Shown here: positions 13,228-23,879 of the stretch, piece after piece
How the letters are laid out: every line of letters begins with the position of its first letter
How positions within the stretch are numbered: position 1 is the stretch's first letter
From: Antitrichia curtipendula
Taxonomy: Eukaryota > Streptophyta > Bryopsida > Hypnales > Leucodontaceae
NCBI GenBank assembly: GCA_951230915.1
Contig: OX579634.1
Span: 11,124,725 to 11,188,724 of the forward strand
Length of the DNA: 64,000 nt
Direction: 5' to 3'
The notes under the pieces: generated by a model
Databases searched by the model: none
What the model saw: only the letters and a program-made list of their open reading frames with translations
Told to the model about the DNA's origin: nothing
Program-made: the position numbers and the translations under genes

Positions 13228-14706
13228 TATTAACCCCCAAAGGACTCTGCAACCTGATTTGGGTTGATGGTTGTTCCATACTTTTGGAGTATTTTTTAGA
13301 AGTATCTCAACAAGATGTATTTACTATGCAATGATTAGAATTGACATTACTAGAATAGAGAATTGTGCAAATAGAAAAATGTGATATTTAGATTGAGTTG
13401 ACTTTAACCAACAAAATATTTCCAAAAATTTACTACAATTACGTCATCTCATTTCAAAATCCTCACCACACAAATTGCCATATTGCCATATGGAATTGAA
13501 TTTAGGAATTGGTGGCAAGAATAATTTGCACATAGATGATGATCTTTGAATGACAAGCCTGTCATTGGAAATCATTTGTTTAGGTTCCTAACATCCATGC
13601 AATCATCAATCAAAAGACAAATGAAATGATTGAAGCAGTCAATCAACATTGATTGTTTTTATTTTTTGCATCTCTTATAGTGTTACCCAATTGAAGGAGA
13701 TGAAGCTTTGGGAAGTGGTACAAAGGTCCACACATGATCTTGGGCCCATACTAACTAACCACAAAATGATACCTTACAATCAACAATTAAGTGTCTATTG
13801 TTACTCTTTGAAAATGCCCCCCAAATTCCACTTTTTAATACTCCAAAACTGCACTTTAAAAAGGGTTCCGAAACTAAAAGTTTCTAAGATGTTAGAAGTG
13901 CACCAAATTCTACTTCCAACACAAAACATATTTAAAACATGTTATTTTCAGCCTTAATCCATAACACTTGATCCAACAAGATCATTTTGGGACGGAGGTG
14001 GTATGAGATTAGAAGCAAGCTCAAGAGAAATCCAACCCAAGTTGTTTCATTCTTTACACTAAGACAATACTTTACAAAGTCTTTCAAAGTTTCAAACTTG
14101 AGAACATAGGACACTATTTAAGTAACTCTAGACTCCATTAAATAGACATGCTTGAATCACAGAATATTTCATTCCCCATTGGTTGCTTCAAAGTCTAACT
14201 ATTCATCTCTCGTCAGTCCCAAAAATCAGACATAGTGCTTTGTTGAACAAAATTCTGGTTCAAATTCCCCAAGAGATCTACTCCGAGGTGGCAGGAGCAA
14301 TCCTGTCGGAGTTTTTTTTCTAAGCAACAGAACCTTCTTTTCATCTGTTTCAAAAGAAAATCACCAATAGAGACATGGAGAGAAAATTCCAGCCAGGTGC
14401 ATAGAAATGATTATTTGACATATAGCGCACCCTTGAGAGCGTGTAAATGGGGAACTAATCTTCTGGAGTTTCAAAGGGTCAGAAAACTACGAACAATTTT
14501 GTAGTACATCTTGACATTAATCCCTCTTTCTCTAAAGTAGCCATCGGAAGGATTACCTTCTAAGACGCTGGTGGGAATGTGACTTCCGAAACCATGTTCA
14601 AAATCACAAGGGCATCTACAAGTAAAGTGGAACACTACACTAGACCACAATTGCTGCTATCCCAAAGAAAAGTGGTGTAAAACTGAAATCAAGTATTACA
14701 GCAGGA
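13228..14706. other. intergenic region between convergent SCAR and CB5LP genes
   Basis: This holds the 3' untranslated regions of the two convergent genes and about 1 kb of AT-rich DNA. I see no further gene. A B-box-like GGTTCAAATTCC near 14258 lacks a matching A box. Confidence 0.5.
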
Positions 14707-16094
14707 TTACTGAACAAGTTCTCCTATGTAGAAATCGTCAAGCATCTCAAAAACCTTCGTTCCGTGTTGAGGCCTGCCAAGATGCACTGGTTAATACATG
14801 ACTGACGATCCTCATATGAAGAAAACAGTGTTTCGGTAGAATTATACTGTTGCAGGAACTTCCAAGCATCGTAAAGAGAATCTTTTGGCATGATCTAGGC
14901 AGAGGCTTCCCTACGGTCAAAGGAGGCTTCTTCCATATTGAGGATGATGCTGTCTAAAAGTTCACGAAACAGTCAATTTATTTGTGAAACCTAAACGAGG
15001 CATATGAATTAGGAGAAATGTTCTCTTCTTGTTATAAAAGTTCCTGACACAGTCTAAATTTACTGAAAAGCTGTTAGAAGCACCGAAAGTCGATTCTCAT
15101 GCAACCAGCAACCCAAAGGGAAGGGACTATTTACCCAAAGAAGCCTTCTGTAGAGTCTGCACCGGCATTGTTCATGATGGCATCCCCGCCCGGGTGCTCC
15201 TCCACAAATGATGTCACGTCATAAACCTGAACACAAACCCTACTAAATCATAAATATTTCAACAATCATAGAATTGTGAAAGTAATCAAACACGGACTGA
15301 ACACATGTAAAGAGATAACAAAGGAACGTCGCTAGTAAGATGCAACCGAAAATATCTAAAACTATCACCGTCAAAAGGGGTTCGTATTACTCAACCTTGT
15401 TCTTCAAAACAATCCAGAGATCTGTCTCTTTGTTGTGTTCTGCAACCTCAGCTACTGAAAAGGGCCCCTCACTCTGTTCAACACTCCCCACTCCAACAGC
15501 TTAGCTTCAAACCCTAGTTGCAAATCCGCCATGCTTCACAATTTAAGACAAGCTTCTAGGGATGTCCCCTACTATGAATCTGAAACTGCAATGAAAAAGC
15601 ACCTGATCGCATTTCAGGTAACATTGCAAAAACGATTGGACTCTAAGTCGTAATACTCTGGCCCAGAGATCCTAAACCCTAAACAGCTCTGTCGCTATCC
15701 CTCGAAAAGTGTCAGGAAAATTTGGTGACCTAATTCCAAGGCTGACACAAATTGCGAGGGAAAGGGGGCAAGTAATTACGAGTCGGCAGTGCGTTTAGCA
15801 CCTTCACAGTAGCATTGACAGAGACCGACTTGTTAGTACCTGCAACATGCAAATCCACCTCGATTCTTCAGGTTTCGAAGCAAGCCAATTCCATTTCCCC
15901 AAACTCTCAGAATACCTTGAATGTAACCAAATACAAAAACAAGCTTGAGCCTAGCCACAACAGTGAAACGCAAAGGAAAGCAAGTGAGGCGGAGGGAGAA
16001 ACGTACGAGTGTAAACAGGAAGAAGAAAAGAGATGGAGATGAAGGCGGCCAGCACCACAGTTAACACCAAAGTCCAAACGAGGTTCACGTCCAT
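14707..16094 (-). CDS. CB5LP: cytochrome b5-like heme protein with N-terminal membrane anchor, 5 exons, 121 aa
   Basis: Small membrane-anchored heme protein of the b5 fold, expected to carry electrons to a membrane oxidase or desaturase. Exons in transcript order: 16094-16007, 15839-15780, 15454-15396, 15226-15135 and 14773-14707 (366 nt with stop). Residues 5-27 form one hydrophobic N-terminal segment (LVWTLVLTVVLAAFISISF). This anchor-first layout differs from canonical tail-anchored b5 and matches Arabidopsis CB5LP, which as I recall is also about 121 aa. The heme domain is intact: EVAEHN, then DLWIVLKNKVYDVT, EEHPGGDA with axial His80, and GFFGPQH with the second axial His103. The end of exon 2 is the weakest point: AAG/gtgcta at 15802 is an alternative donor, but only the 15780 donor keeps the frame open into exon 3. 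Confidence 0.88.
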
Positions 16095-16269
16095 TGCGAC
16101 CGACTGCCGATCACTGCAAGCTCAAGAATGCCGCAATGAAACGATTCCAAAGCGTGTTTATCACACGCTTGGAGCATCACTGCAGGGCCGCTTGAAGGTC
16201 GTCGTGGGAGGGACGAAGCTACTTACATCCAGATTGTGGACGGAACATCGTGTGTTCATCCAAATGTAA

Positions 16270-19180
16270 GGTAGCAGCACCCATAAGCGTCAATGTATTC
16301 ATAACCGTCACCTCTAAAATTCTGGAAAATCTTGGGAAGTAAATAGATGTGGTTACAAGGATGTACCACATCTGAATATCAAACCCTAGTGTTGATATTA
16401 GGTGCATGTATAGTCGGCTCTTTCAAAATTCACAACTTATTCTCACATTGCCCAAATAATAGATTTGAATGTGCACAAGAATTAATTTTCACTTGCTAGT
16501 AGGATCCAATAATTTGTTGGATGTGTATTAGTAGACATCATGTCCCAAATCCTTAAATGAATGATTATGGGTGTTGCTACCTTATATACATGCATTCAAA
16601 ATTCAAACAAAATCATCCTTCTTTGAACCTTTTTTTGGACGACTTCGGGTCAATTCATCCAGTCAAAATGTACAAAACATATTCTACCTTTTAATTCAAA
16701 ATTCATTGTTTTGATACATTGCCACAAATCAAACGTCATTCTTGAACAAACTGCAAGAGGAAAGGGGTTATTGCAATCAATCGATCGAAAGTGAACCCCA
16801 AAAGAACTTGAAAGTGAACCTTAAGAGAACCTGAAATTGTGACCTTGTTAACGAGGTCATATTTTACAATCTACAACAACAATTCAATTTTTGTCTCTAA
16901 ACCTACACTCTAACTGTTGGTAATCTGTAATTGAAGTCCAAAATAGCCCAAAATAGTGGCCTCGTTAATGAGGTCAAATTTACAGCCCACAAAACAATAA
17001 AGAAAATTTATAGATACTAAAATATTCATCGATAGATGCATGCTATCGGAGCATCATCAATGGGGCACTCAATTAGGTGCTTCAACGTGAAAGTATAATG
17101 TGGGCCACTTTTTACTATCAAAATGCTGCTCCAAAGCATATGCTCTACCTATTTTAGCAGTACAAAGCTCCTTGAAAATCTTTTGCCAACATTACTTATT
17201 TTATAAATATACTATAGAATGTGCAACACTTCAATGCAAACTACATAGAGTCAAAACCTAGGCATCTAATTGGTTGAACTTCCCAGATTTGTAGGAACAA
17301 GGAGCTAATTCATTTAGAAAGCGCATTCCTAGAATAGGTCTAAAGATCCATCCAATGTTCCGGTTGGAATGTCATCTTTGCAAGCCAAAAAATATATTCC
17401 CTCACTATCTACAATCACTCGCTATGCCTTATTTTCAATGCTTGGTTACAATGCATTCATTGATGATGCTCTCACCCATAACTTATAGCATCGCCATCCT
17501 TTTGTAGTTTTTTTTGACAAGGGATGGGTAATTATTATGCATCAAAAGTCAACAAAAATTTGCCCAAATGGACTCATCCTCCAATTTCTATGCCAACATT
17601 GTACTTGAAAGGAAAAATTCTAATGAATCCACAATCTTTATGAGATTAATTCTATTTAGCTCATTTTTCATTGCAAAACTTTGTGCTTTATGTATAAAGA
17701 TAGGAAAGTAAGGTTTAAAGGACTAAATCTAAGCAGAAGAACAAAATCCAAATATAAGAGAGTAAGTGTTGTATTTTTGGTCTTCTAGGCGTATTTTTGG
17801 TCCTTCCCATCTCTCCCCACCATGAGCAACTCCGGCCAAATGTGGAGATGTTGTTAGTCCCTAAAGAACCAATTTCTTTTAGTATAACTTTTATTTTCTT
17901 GACTATCTATTTCTTTTAACAAGCATGATTCCTCATTTGTATGGAATAATTTTAATGATCATCACTATTGAAATGAAACTAGACTCATATTGCTTTCCTA
18001 TGAAAAAAGATTGACAAAATCATACAATTTTTGAAAAAATGCAATCGTTGACAAGATTAATGAAAGATATTCTATTAGGCGGTACATTGTACATGTGATG
18101 AAATTTGAATGCTCAAAAGTGCTTCCAAAACTCCTTGATTTTTTTCCATAGATACATATCATCATGATTTTGATGTCAATTATTTTTACTTCATTTTGAA
18201 GTGTTGAAAAAAAGATATGAAGATTTGAAGTGATAGACTAGGTGTCTTCTCAATTCTCCAAAAATTCACTAAAAATTGCACAATTTATCATTTCTTGATT
18301 GGATTGCACCAACGGATTCAATGGAAAAAATTGTTGAGGGTCTCTTTGTTGTTCACAAACTATTAGTGAGGTTCACATTTTGAATTTCTACAAATTTAGT
18401 TGCAAAAGCCATCTTGTGACCTTATAGTCTTTTAGGTGTTAATCCTTTAAAGACCAAGTGGTCATTCGGGTAGGTTCCTACAAAGTCAATTTTGAATGAA
18501 TCTCTTTGAATATTTGATACAAAGTGTAAACATATACCCCCTTCTCGTTAATATAATTTTTTTTTTTGATTGGATACTTGGATCAAGAGTTATATTGCTC
18601 AAAGTTTGGGTAGTTTATGAAAATTATTTTTTACTTTTGAAATTTTGGAAGCATGTAACTAATATAAAATAGGATGAGATTGTTACAAAATATACTAAGT
18701 GAAGTGCAAAATCTCACTCTTGAAGGAATTAAAGTTTATTGTCTTTGTTGCACTGAGTCAATAAGAAACATTTTCTTCTAACTTGAAATGCTATAATCTT
18801 GACATTTATATGGTAAAAATTATGAATTATATACTTCTAAATATTTAAATTTTAATAAAATTTAAAAAATCATTTTTTTCCCTGAGCCTTAAAATGTGAG
18901 AATTTTTGACAATTTTTGCCCAAATGTTCCTTGGTCTTATAGGAATTATAACCTGAAATATGGTCAATGGAATAAATCCATTAGATTCATTGAAGCTACA
19001 CCTAATTAAATGGTAGTAGTAAATTATTTCAATGGACATGTTAACCTCTAGAGTTTCATGCCAAGAATTGACAAATACTCACAAAATTGCCAAAAATCAT
19101 CACTCTCTAAATGAGAAAGCTAGTAATCAAATTTCATTTATTTTTTGTTTAGAATATGTAACCATATGATCTTATTTTTG
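16270..19180. other. AT-rich intergenic DNA; relic of a TTAA-type element near 18439
   Basis: No gene recognised. Around 18439-18500 a TTAATCCTTTAAAG end followed by a TAGGTTCCTAC-type stretch resembles, in reverse, the end of the short TTAA-bounded elements described elsewhere in this window, so it is probably an old truncated copy. Confidence 0.45.
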
Positions 19181-19259
19181 ACTAGTATTGGGGTCTAAAT
19201 TTGACAATGTAGGTGTGAAAACAAAACTTGCAAAGTAGAGCAAAATGTTTCTTTCAAGA

Positions 19260-21450
19260 TCAAGGTTGTCTGGACGTCTGCAGACATCCAAACGCGAGGT
19301 TCCAGACGCCTCGTGACATTTGTCCATTGTCCGTAGTCCTCGTGACATTTTGTTCGTAGTCTTGTCCACTAATCCATCCATAGACTTGGACAGACAGGCG
19401 GATGAGCGGACAGGCGGACGGCCTTGTAGACAAGCAGACGCCCACTACGTATTGCTAAATTTTTTTTTTTACCATTTTTTATTACCATTTTCGGATTCTT
19501 GGGGCGTGTAATGTGCCGTTGGAAAGGTTTTGAAAATACCTTTGTTATGATATGTTACACGCCCCAAGAATCCCAAAAGACAAAAAAATTGTATCCTGAC
19601 ACATAGTGAGCATCCGCCCAACTGACCGTCTGTCCTTTTGTCCGCCTTACCGTCTGCCATATGGACAGGCGGGCGCCCACTTTGTATTGCCTGAAAATTT
19701 CTTTTGCCGTTTGTGACTTCAATTTTTAGAGTCATGGGGCGTGTGATATACCATAAGAAAGGTCTTCAAAATACCTTTCCAATGGTATATCACACGCCTC
19801 AAGACTCCAAAAATTGCAATCAAAAAGTACTAAAAAAGTTGGTTGCTAATGCATAGTGGGCATCTGCCCAGTTGGCTGTCCGCCCTCCCGTCTAGCGGAC
19901 GGACAGCCAAATAGCTGGGCGGACGCCCACTTTGTATTCTTTGAAATCTTCTTTTGCCATTTGTGACTTCAATTTTTGGAGTCATGGGGCGTGTGATATA
20001 TCATTGGAAAGGTCTTGAAAATACCTTTCCAATGGTATATCACATGCCCCAAGTCTCCAAAAAATGAAACCAAGAAGTACCAAAAAAGTTGGTTGCTAAC
20101 GCATAGTGGGCTTCCACACAACAATCTTGTCTGCCTAGCGGACAATTATAGAATTATAATTATATGTCACGAACTTCTAGCCAAAATAATGTGGTAAAAC
20201 ATAAGAACTAATGCATGTACAAATGATTTTGTAGAAAATTTTGCGAAAAAATGCTTAAAGCATTTTTAGTAGCATCTTCTAATAGAATAATAAGATAATA
20301 CAATTGCTTATACTATGCATATCTTTTGTTTCAAGTTATCAATGCATTTTTCAACAAACTTAAAAAAATGCTTTAGGAGTTTAAGTTATAATTGTACGTT
20401 CCACATTTCTACAATTGTCACATAATAATTGATGAACAAAATCAAGATTACATTTAAAATATAAATAAATAATTCATTTAGGTCTATATGTGTAGTACAA
20501 TTAGATAATCACATTTAAATGAAATTGAAGGTCAAACATATTATGTATATTGCATCAATGTTTTTAGTAACTTAATCACTAATGTAAAGTTTAGGATTAT
20601 AGGGTTTAGGGTTTAGAATTTAGGATGTAGGGCTTAGAGTTTATATGTTTATTTGTGTAGAAAAATTACCTTGAATTATACATTCATACATTAATGCTAT
20701 ATTAAATATTTGTAACATTAAATAGAAGTCTTTGTAAGTGGATCTATACTTTTTAGAATCCAATGTTTTAAAAGATGAAGGCGAATAGGCGGACGACTAG
20801 GTAGACGCCTACTATGCATTATCAATCAACTTTTTTGTCATTTCTTATTGCAATTTTTAAAGTTCTGGAGCGAGTGATATACCACTGGAAAGGTACTTAC
20901 AAGACCTTTCTAATGGTATATTACACGCTCCAAGACTCCCAAAATTGAAGTCACAAACAAAAAAAGAAGATTTTAGGTAATACATAATGGGCGTCTACCC
21001 AGCTATTTGGCCATCTGCTTGTCCACCAGGTGGATGGCAATGCGGACGAGAGGGTGGACAGACAGTTGGGTGAACGCCCACTATGCGTCAACATACAACT
21101 TTTTTTTCTTTTTCTTTTGTGATTGCAGTTTTTGGATTCTTGGGGCGTATAATATACCATAACAAAGGTATTTTCAAGACCTTTCCAACGGTACATTACA
21201 TGCCCCAAGAATCCGAAAATTGTAATAAAAAATGACAAAAGAAAGTTTCTGGCAATATGTACTAGGCATTTGCCCTACGGATGGTGCATTCGCCCGTCCA
21301 CCTGCACGTCCACCGGTCTACCTGTCTGCGAGGCCATTTGCTTGTTTGCTTGTCTGCAAGGCCGTACGCCTATCTGCCTTTCCCCTAAGACGTTGAGGTT
21401 CAGCAACATCCATTGTGTCCGAACGTCCGATTCTCGAACGCGATTTTTGA
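19260..21450. repeat. nested palindrome array (five 65-bp hairpins in a large inverted layout)
   Basis: Five palindromes of exactly 65 bp lie at 19501-19565, 19736-19800, 19986-20050, 20867-20931 and 21142-21206. Each has arms near GGGGCGTGTGATATACC and GGTATATCACACGCCCC and a loop like CTTGAAAAT. Between them lie a second kind of hairpin, rich in GGACAGGCGG/CCGCCTGTCC and bounded by GCATAGTGGGC and GCCCACTTTGTA, and stretches such as TTTGTGACTTCAATTTTTGG. The loop and flanks of the last two palindromes are reversed relative to the first three. The whole block is therefore a large inverted arrangement around an unrelated centre (about 20160-20790). No coding sequence is seen. Confidence 0.85.
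20590..20642. repeat. degenerate interstitial telomere-like repeat
   Basis: Several tandem units close to the plant telomere repeat TTTAGGG occur here (AGGGTTTAGGGTTTAG in the middle), with decayed units on both sides. The patch lies in the non-palindromic centre of the palindrome array. It may be a remnant of telomeric DNA or a chance A/T/G-rich expansion. Confidence 0.5.
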
Positions 21451-21874
21451 CCGGAAGTTGAAATTTGTCAACCCTGTTCAAGATTGCCCAAAATTTTAAC
21501 AATGTAGCTTTGTCGGGTTTTCAAGGCCCATAGCTCATAATACTTTACAAGAAAATTTTAGGAGTTTTAAATTTGAGTAGGACCTCAAGTTTAAAAGACA
21601 TATGCAAATTTTTAATGCAAAAGAATACCTTGCCCTCTCCTTACTTGGGTCTCCCCCCTCCCCAATTAGATTCCTCTAAATTTTTATTTTCTCTCTTCAT
21701 TTCAACCCCCTCCAAAGAGGAAGAAAAAATATAATTTGATTCTTCATTTTAGATGCTCAAATTTCTCAAAATCCGTTTTAGCTTACAAAGAGCTTTAGGA
21801 GGTTAGGGATTTAAGGCCGCAATTATACAATCTCCTTATTAATTTGTGAAATACCTAAGCTTGACATCAATAGG

Positions 21875-22585
21875 GGTTGTAATACCTTCTCTTCATTCTC
21901 AATCTTCAGAGAATGGAGACGTGACACTAAGGGTAGTCACACCTTCTTCACTGCTCAACCATTCTCCAAAAAATGTGCATAGGGCGGCTCCGCATTGGCT
22001 TTTTGTTGAACTTCCGGCACAAAATATATTATTTTTGCGAAGTTTTCATCACTTTCATTATTCTGCTCCGGAGGTGTATATTGAGTGTTGCAAAAATTTC
22101 TTCACTCTTGCTTGCTGCGTTTGTGACTTCATTGTGCGAAACTCATTACCTGTGCATTTTGCGGCTTCATCCTATGATCCCTGTCAAACGCAATTTTTCA
22201 ATCCTCAACACTCCTCCTCGAGACAACAGAAAAGCGATGTCAACACCTTCTCCACAATTTCATGCACCTAATTGGTTCCGAGTTTCTCTCCTGAGCTCTT
22301 CATTCTTCAGTGAAATTTTGGCTTCGGAGAAGGTGGGACTATCCTTAAGCTCTCCTTGAATTGCAGAGGGCCCATTCTCTAAAGATTGAGAAATTTCATT
22401 CTTCACCTCGCAAGGTGAAGAATGGGTGTAAAGAAATTTCTTCATCCTCTATTCTCTCCATTTTTCTCCATTCTCCATGCTTAAAAGGAGGGTCACACTT
22501 TCTTCATGGAGAAGGGTCCTCTGTTTTCACTCCATACCTTCTCATTCTTCATAAAGGTTTCATTCTTGGAGAAGGTGTGACAACC
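21875..22585. mobile_element. candidate MITE with 17-bp terminal inverted repeats
   Basis: The left end GGTTGTAATACCTTCTC (21875-21891) and the reverse complement of the right end GGTTGTCACACCTTCTC (22569-22585) match at 15 of 17 positions. The inside is full of complementary TTCATTCTTC/GAAGAATGAA stretches, including a perfect 11-bp hairpin at 22398-22423 with loop CGCA. There is no coding capacity for a transposase, so a non-autonomous DNA element fits best. I could not find a convincing target duplication. Confidence 0.5.
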
Positions 22586-22818
22586 AGCAATGACAATCCG
22601 CAATGCCAATCTCCACGTCACTCACGAGTTGCAAGAACAAGACGCTTGATTGCATGCCCAACAAATCCCACTTCACCCTGATTCTTCTCCTTGTATTTTG
22701 GCGATGCAAAAGCAGCAGCTGCAGCAGCAACACGACATGGCCGTCCATGTCGTGGAGGGCGGAGAGTCACGACACAAGCTGCCGTGCGCTTTAGATCACG
22801 TGGTGGCAATTGAAGAAC

Positions 22819-23004
22819 TCAACATCGTATCAAACGAATTTCACACACGCAGTTGTGGCTCTCCTTGCTCACCACCACCATGCCCTCCTTGGGCTTGCAC
22901 TCCAGCTCCATCCAGGCCTTGCGCACCTCCATCTTCTTCCAATTCGCAGCTCCGGAAGCGTCTTCCTGCTTTTGCTCGCGCAAGAATGTCGCCCATTTAG
23001 CCAT
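22819..23004 (-). CDS. possible first exon of an unrecognised minus-strand gene
   Basis: An open frame starting with ATG at 23004 encodes a charged N-terminus beginning MAKWATFLREQKQEDASG, and a plausible donor (GTG/GTGAGC) lies about 135 bp in, near 22870. The region is GC-rich compared with its surroundings. A second open stretch lies downstream on the same strand (22618-22809), but I cannot join it with confidence. No family recognised. It could equally be antisense noise in the GC-rich promoter of the alpha/beta hydrolase gene. Confidence 0.25.
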   Translation of the reverse strand: MAKWATFLREQKQEDASGAANWKKMEVRKAWMELECKPKEGMVVVSKESHNCVCEIRLIRC

Positions 23005-23170
23005 TCCGCGACCTCTGGGGCGAGCAAGAGAGGCACCCAGCTCGAGGATTTTGAAATTGCGGGCTGTCGATCTAGGAATGATGCGAGAGCCCTTTCGGAT
23101 GTCGGTGTCCGCGGCGGAATCCGTCGCGCAGTCCGACGACGTCTCGGCCCTTTCTCATGTGAAGTGACGA

Positions 23171-23265
23171 TGGCCCTTTTGCTTCTCTCGCTTGTATTGC
23201 AATTGGCGATGAGTGATGTTTGCAAGCGTTGTCATTGTAGCTGCTTGGTGATTTTAGGGTAAGAT
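23171..23265 (+). other. possible upstream exon with signal-peptide-like start
   Basis: ATG at 23171 opens a short frame starting MALLLLSLVLQLAMSD, which looks like a secretion signal. It could be the first coding exon of the hydrolase that resumes at 23877. The only phase-compatible donors (GAT/gtttgc, TTG/gtgatt) are weak, while the strong donor at the end of the frame (GG/gtaaga) is out of phase. It may therefore belong to a 5' leader instead. Confidence 0.3.
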
Positions 23266-23879
23266 GTTTTGAGAGAACTGATCTAGTACTGCTTTGTCAG
23301 CTCGTTGATGCAAGTTTTTGCAAGAGTATGTATGGAGAATTGTAACCCAATTACGTGCATTTGTTCATGCGAATTGGAGCAATTCCATGAACGACTGGCA
23401 ACTTTTGTGTCATGTGTAACACTACTAATCTAATCCTCTCTTTCTAATAACTTCTGGAGTTTCATTGGGATTGAGTGACGGGAAATTTGAACCCTAGGTG
23501 AATGTCTCCATTTCAAACCGCATGGGGCAGTTATTTTTGTCAAGAATCATGTTCTAGTAAGCCAGATTGAACCCCATTCAATGTCTCGCACGGCACGGAA
23601 GTAGTCATTCCTTCTTCGAATTGCACATTGAAGTTGCGAAACGGTTGTCTTGTCATCGGAAACGAACCGGTGCGAAAGAAAGACCAGGTCAGAGCTTGTA
23701 GCTCTCTTGCAGTGTCTCCGAATTCATACAACTTGGGGAAAAAGAAGCGGCAAATCGTTGCTGCGATTACGTCGCACACTGGCTTGCCCTAAATCTGTGA
23801 TGTGTATTGAGACCTTCGAGAAAATAGTGGACAGTTCAGGGTTAATACGCATTGATAGGGTGTTTATACTGTGCAGATC

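Noticed and set aside
14200..14330. B-box-like GGTTCAAATTCC that could mark a tRNA or second SINE
   Set aside because: No A box at the right distance, no cloverleaf, no tail or target duplication.
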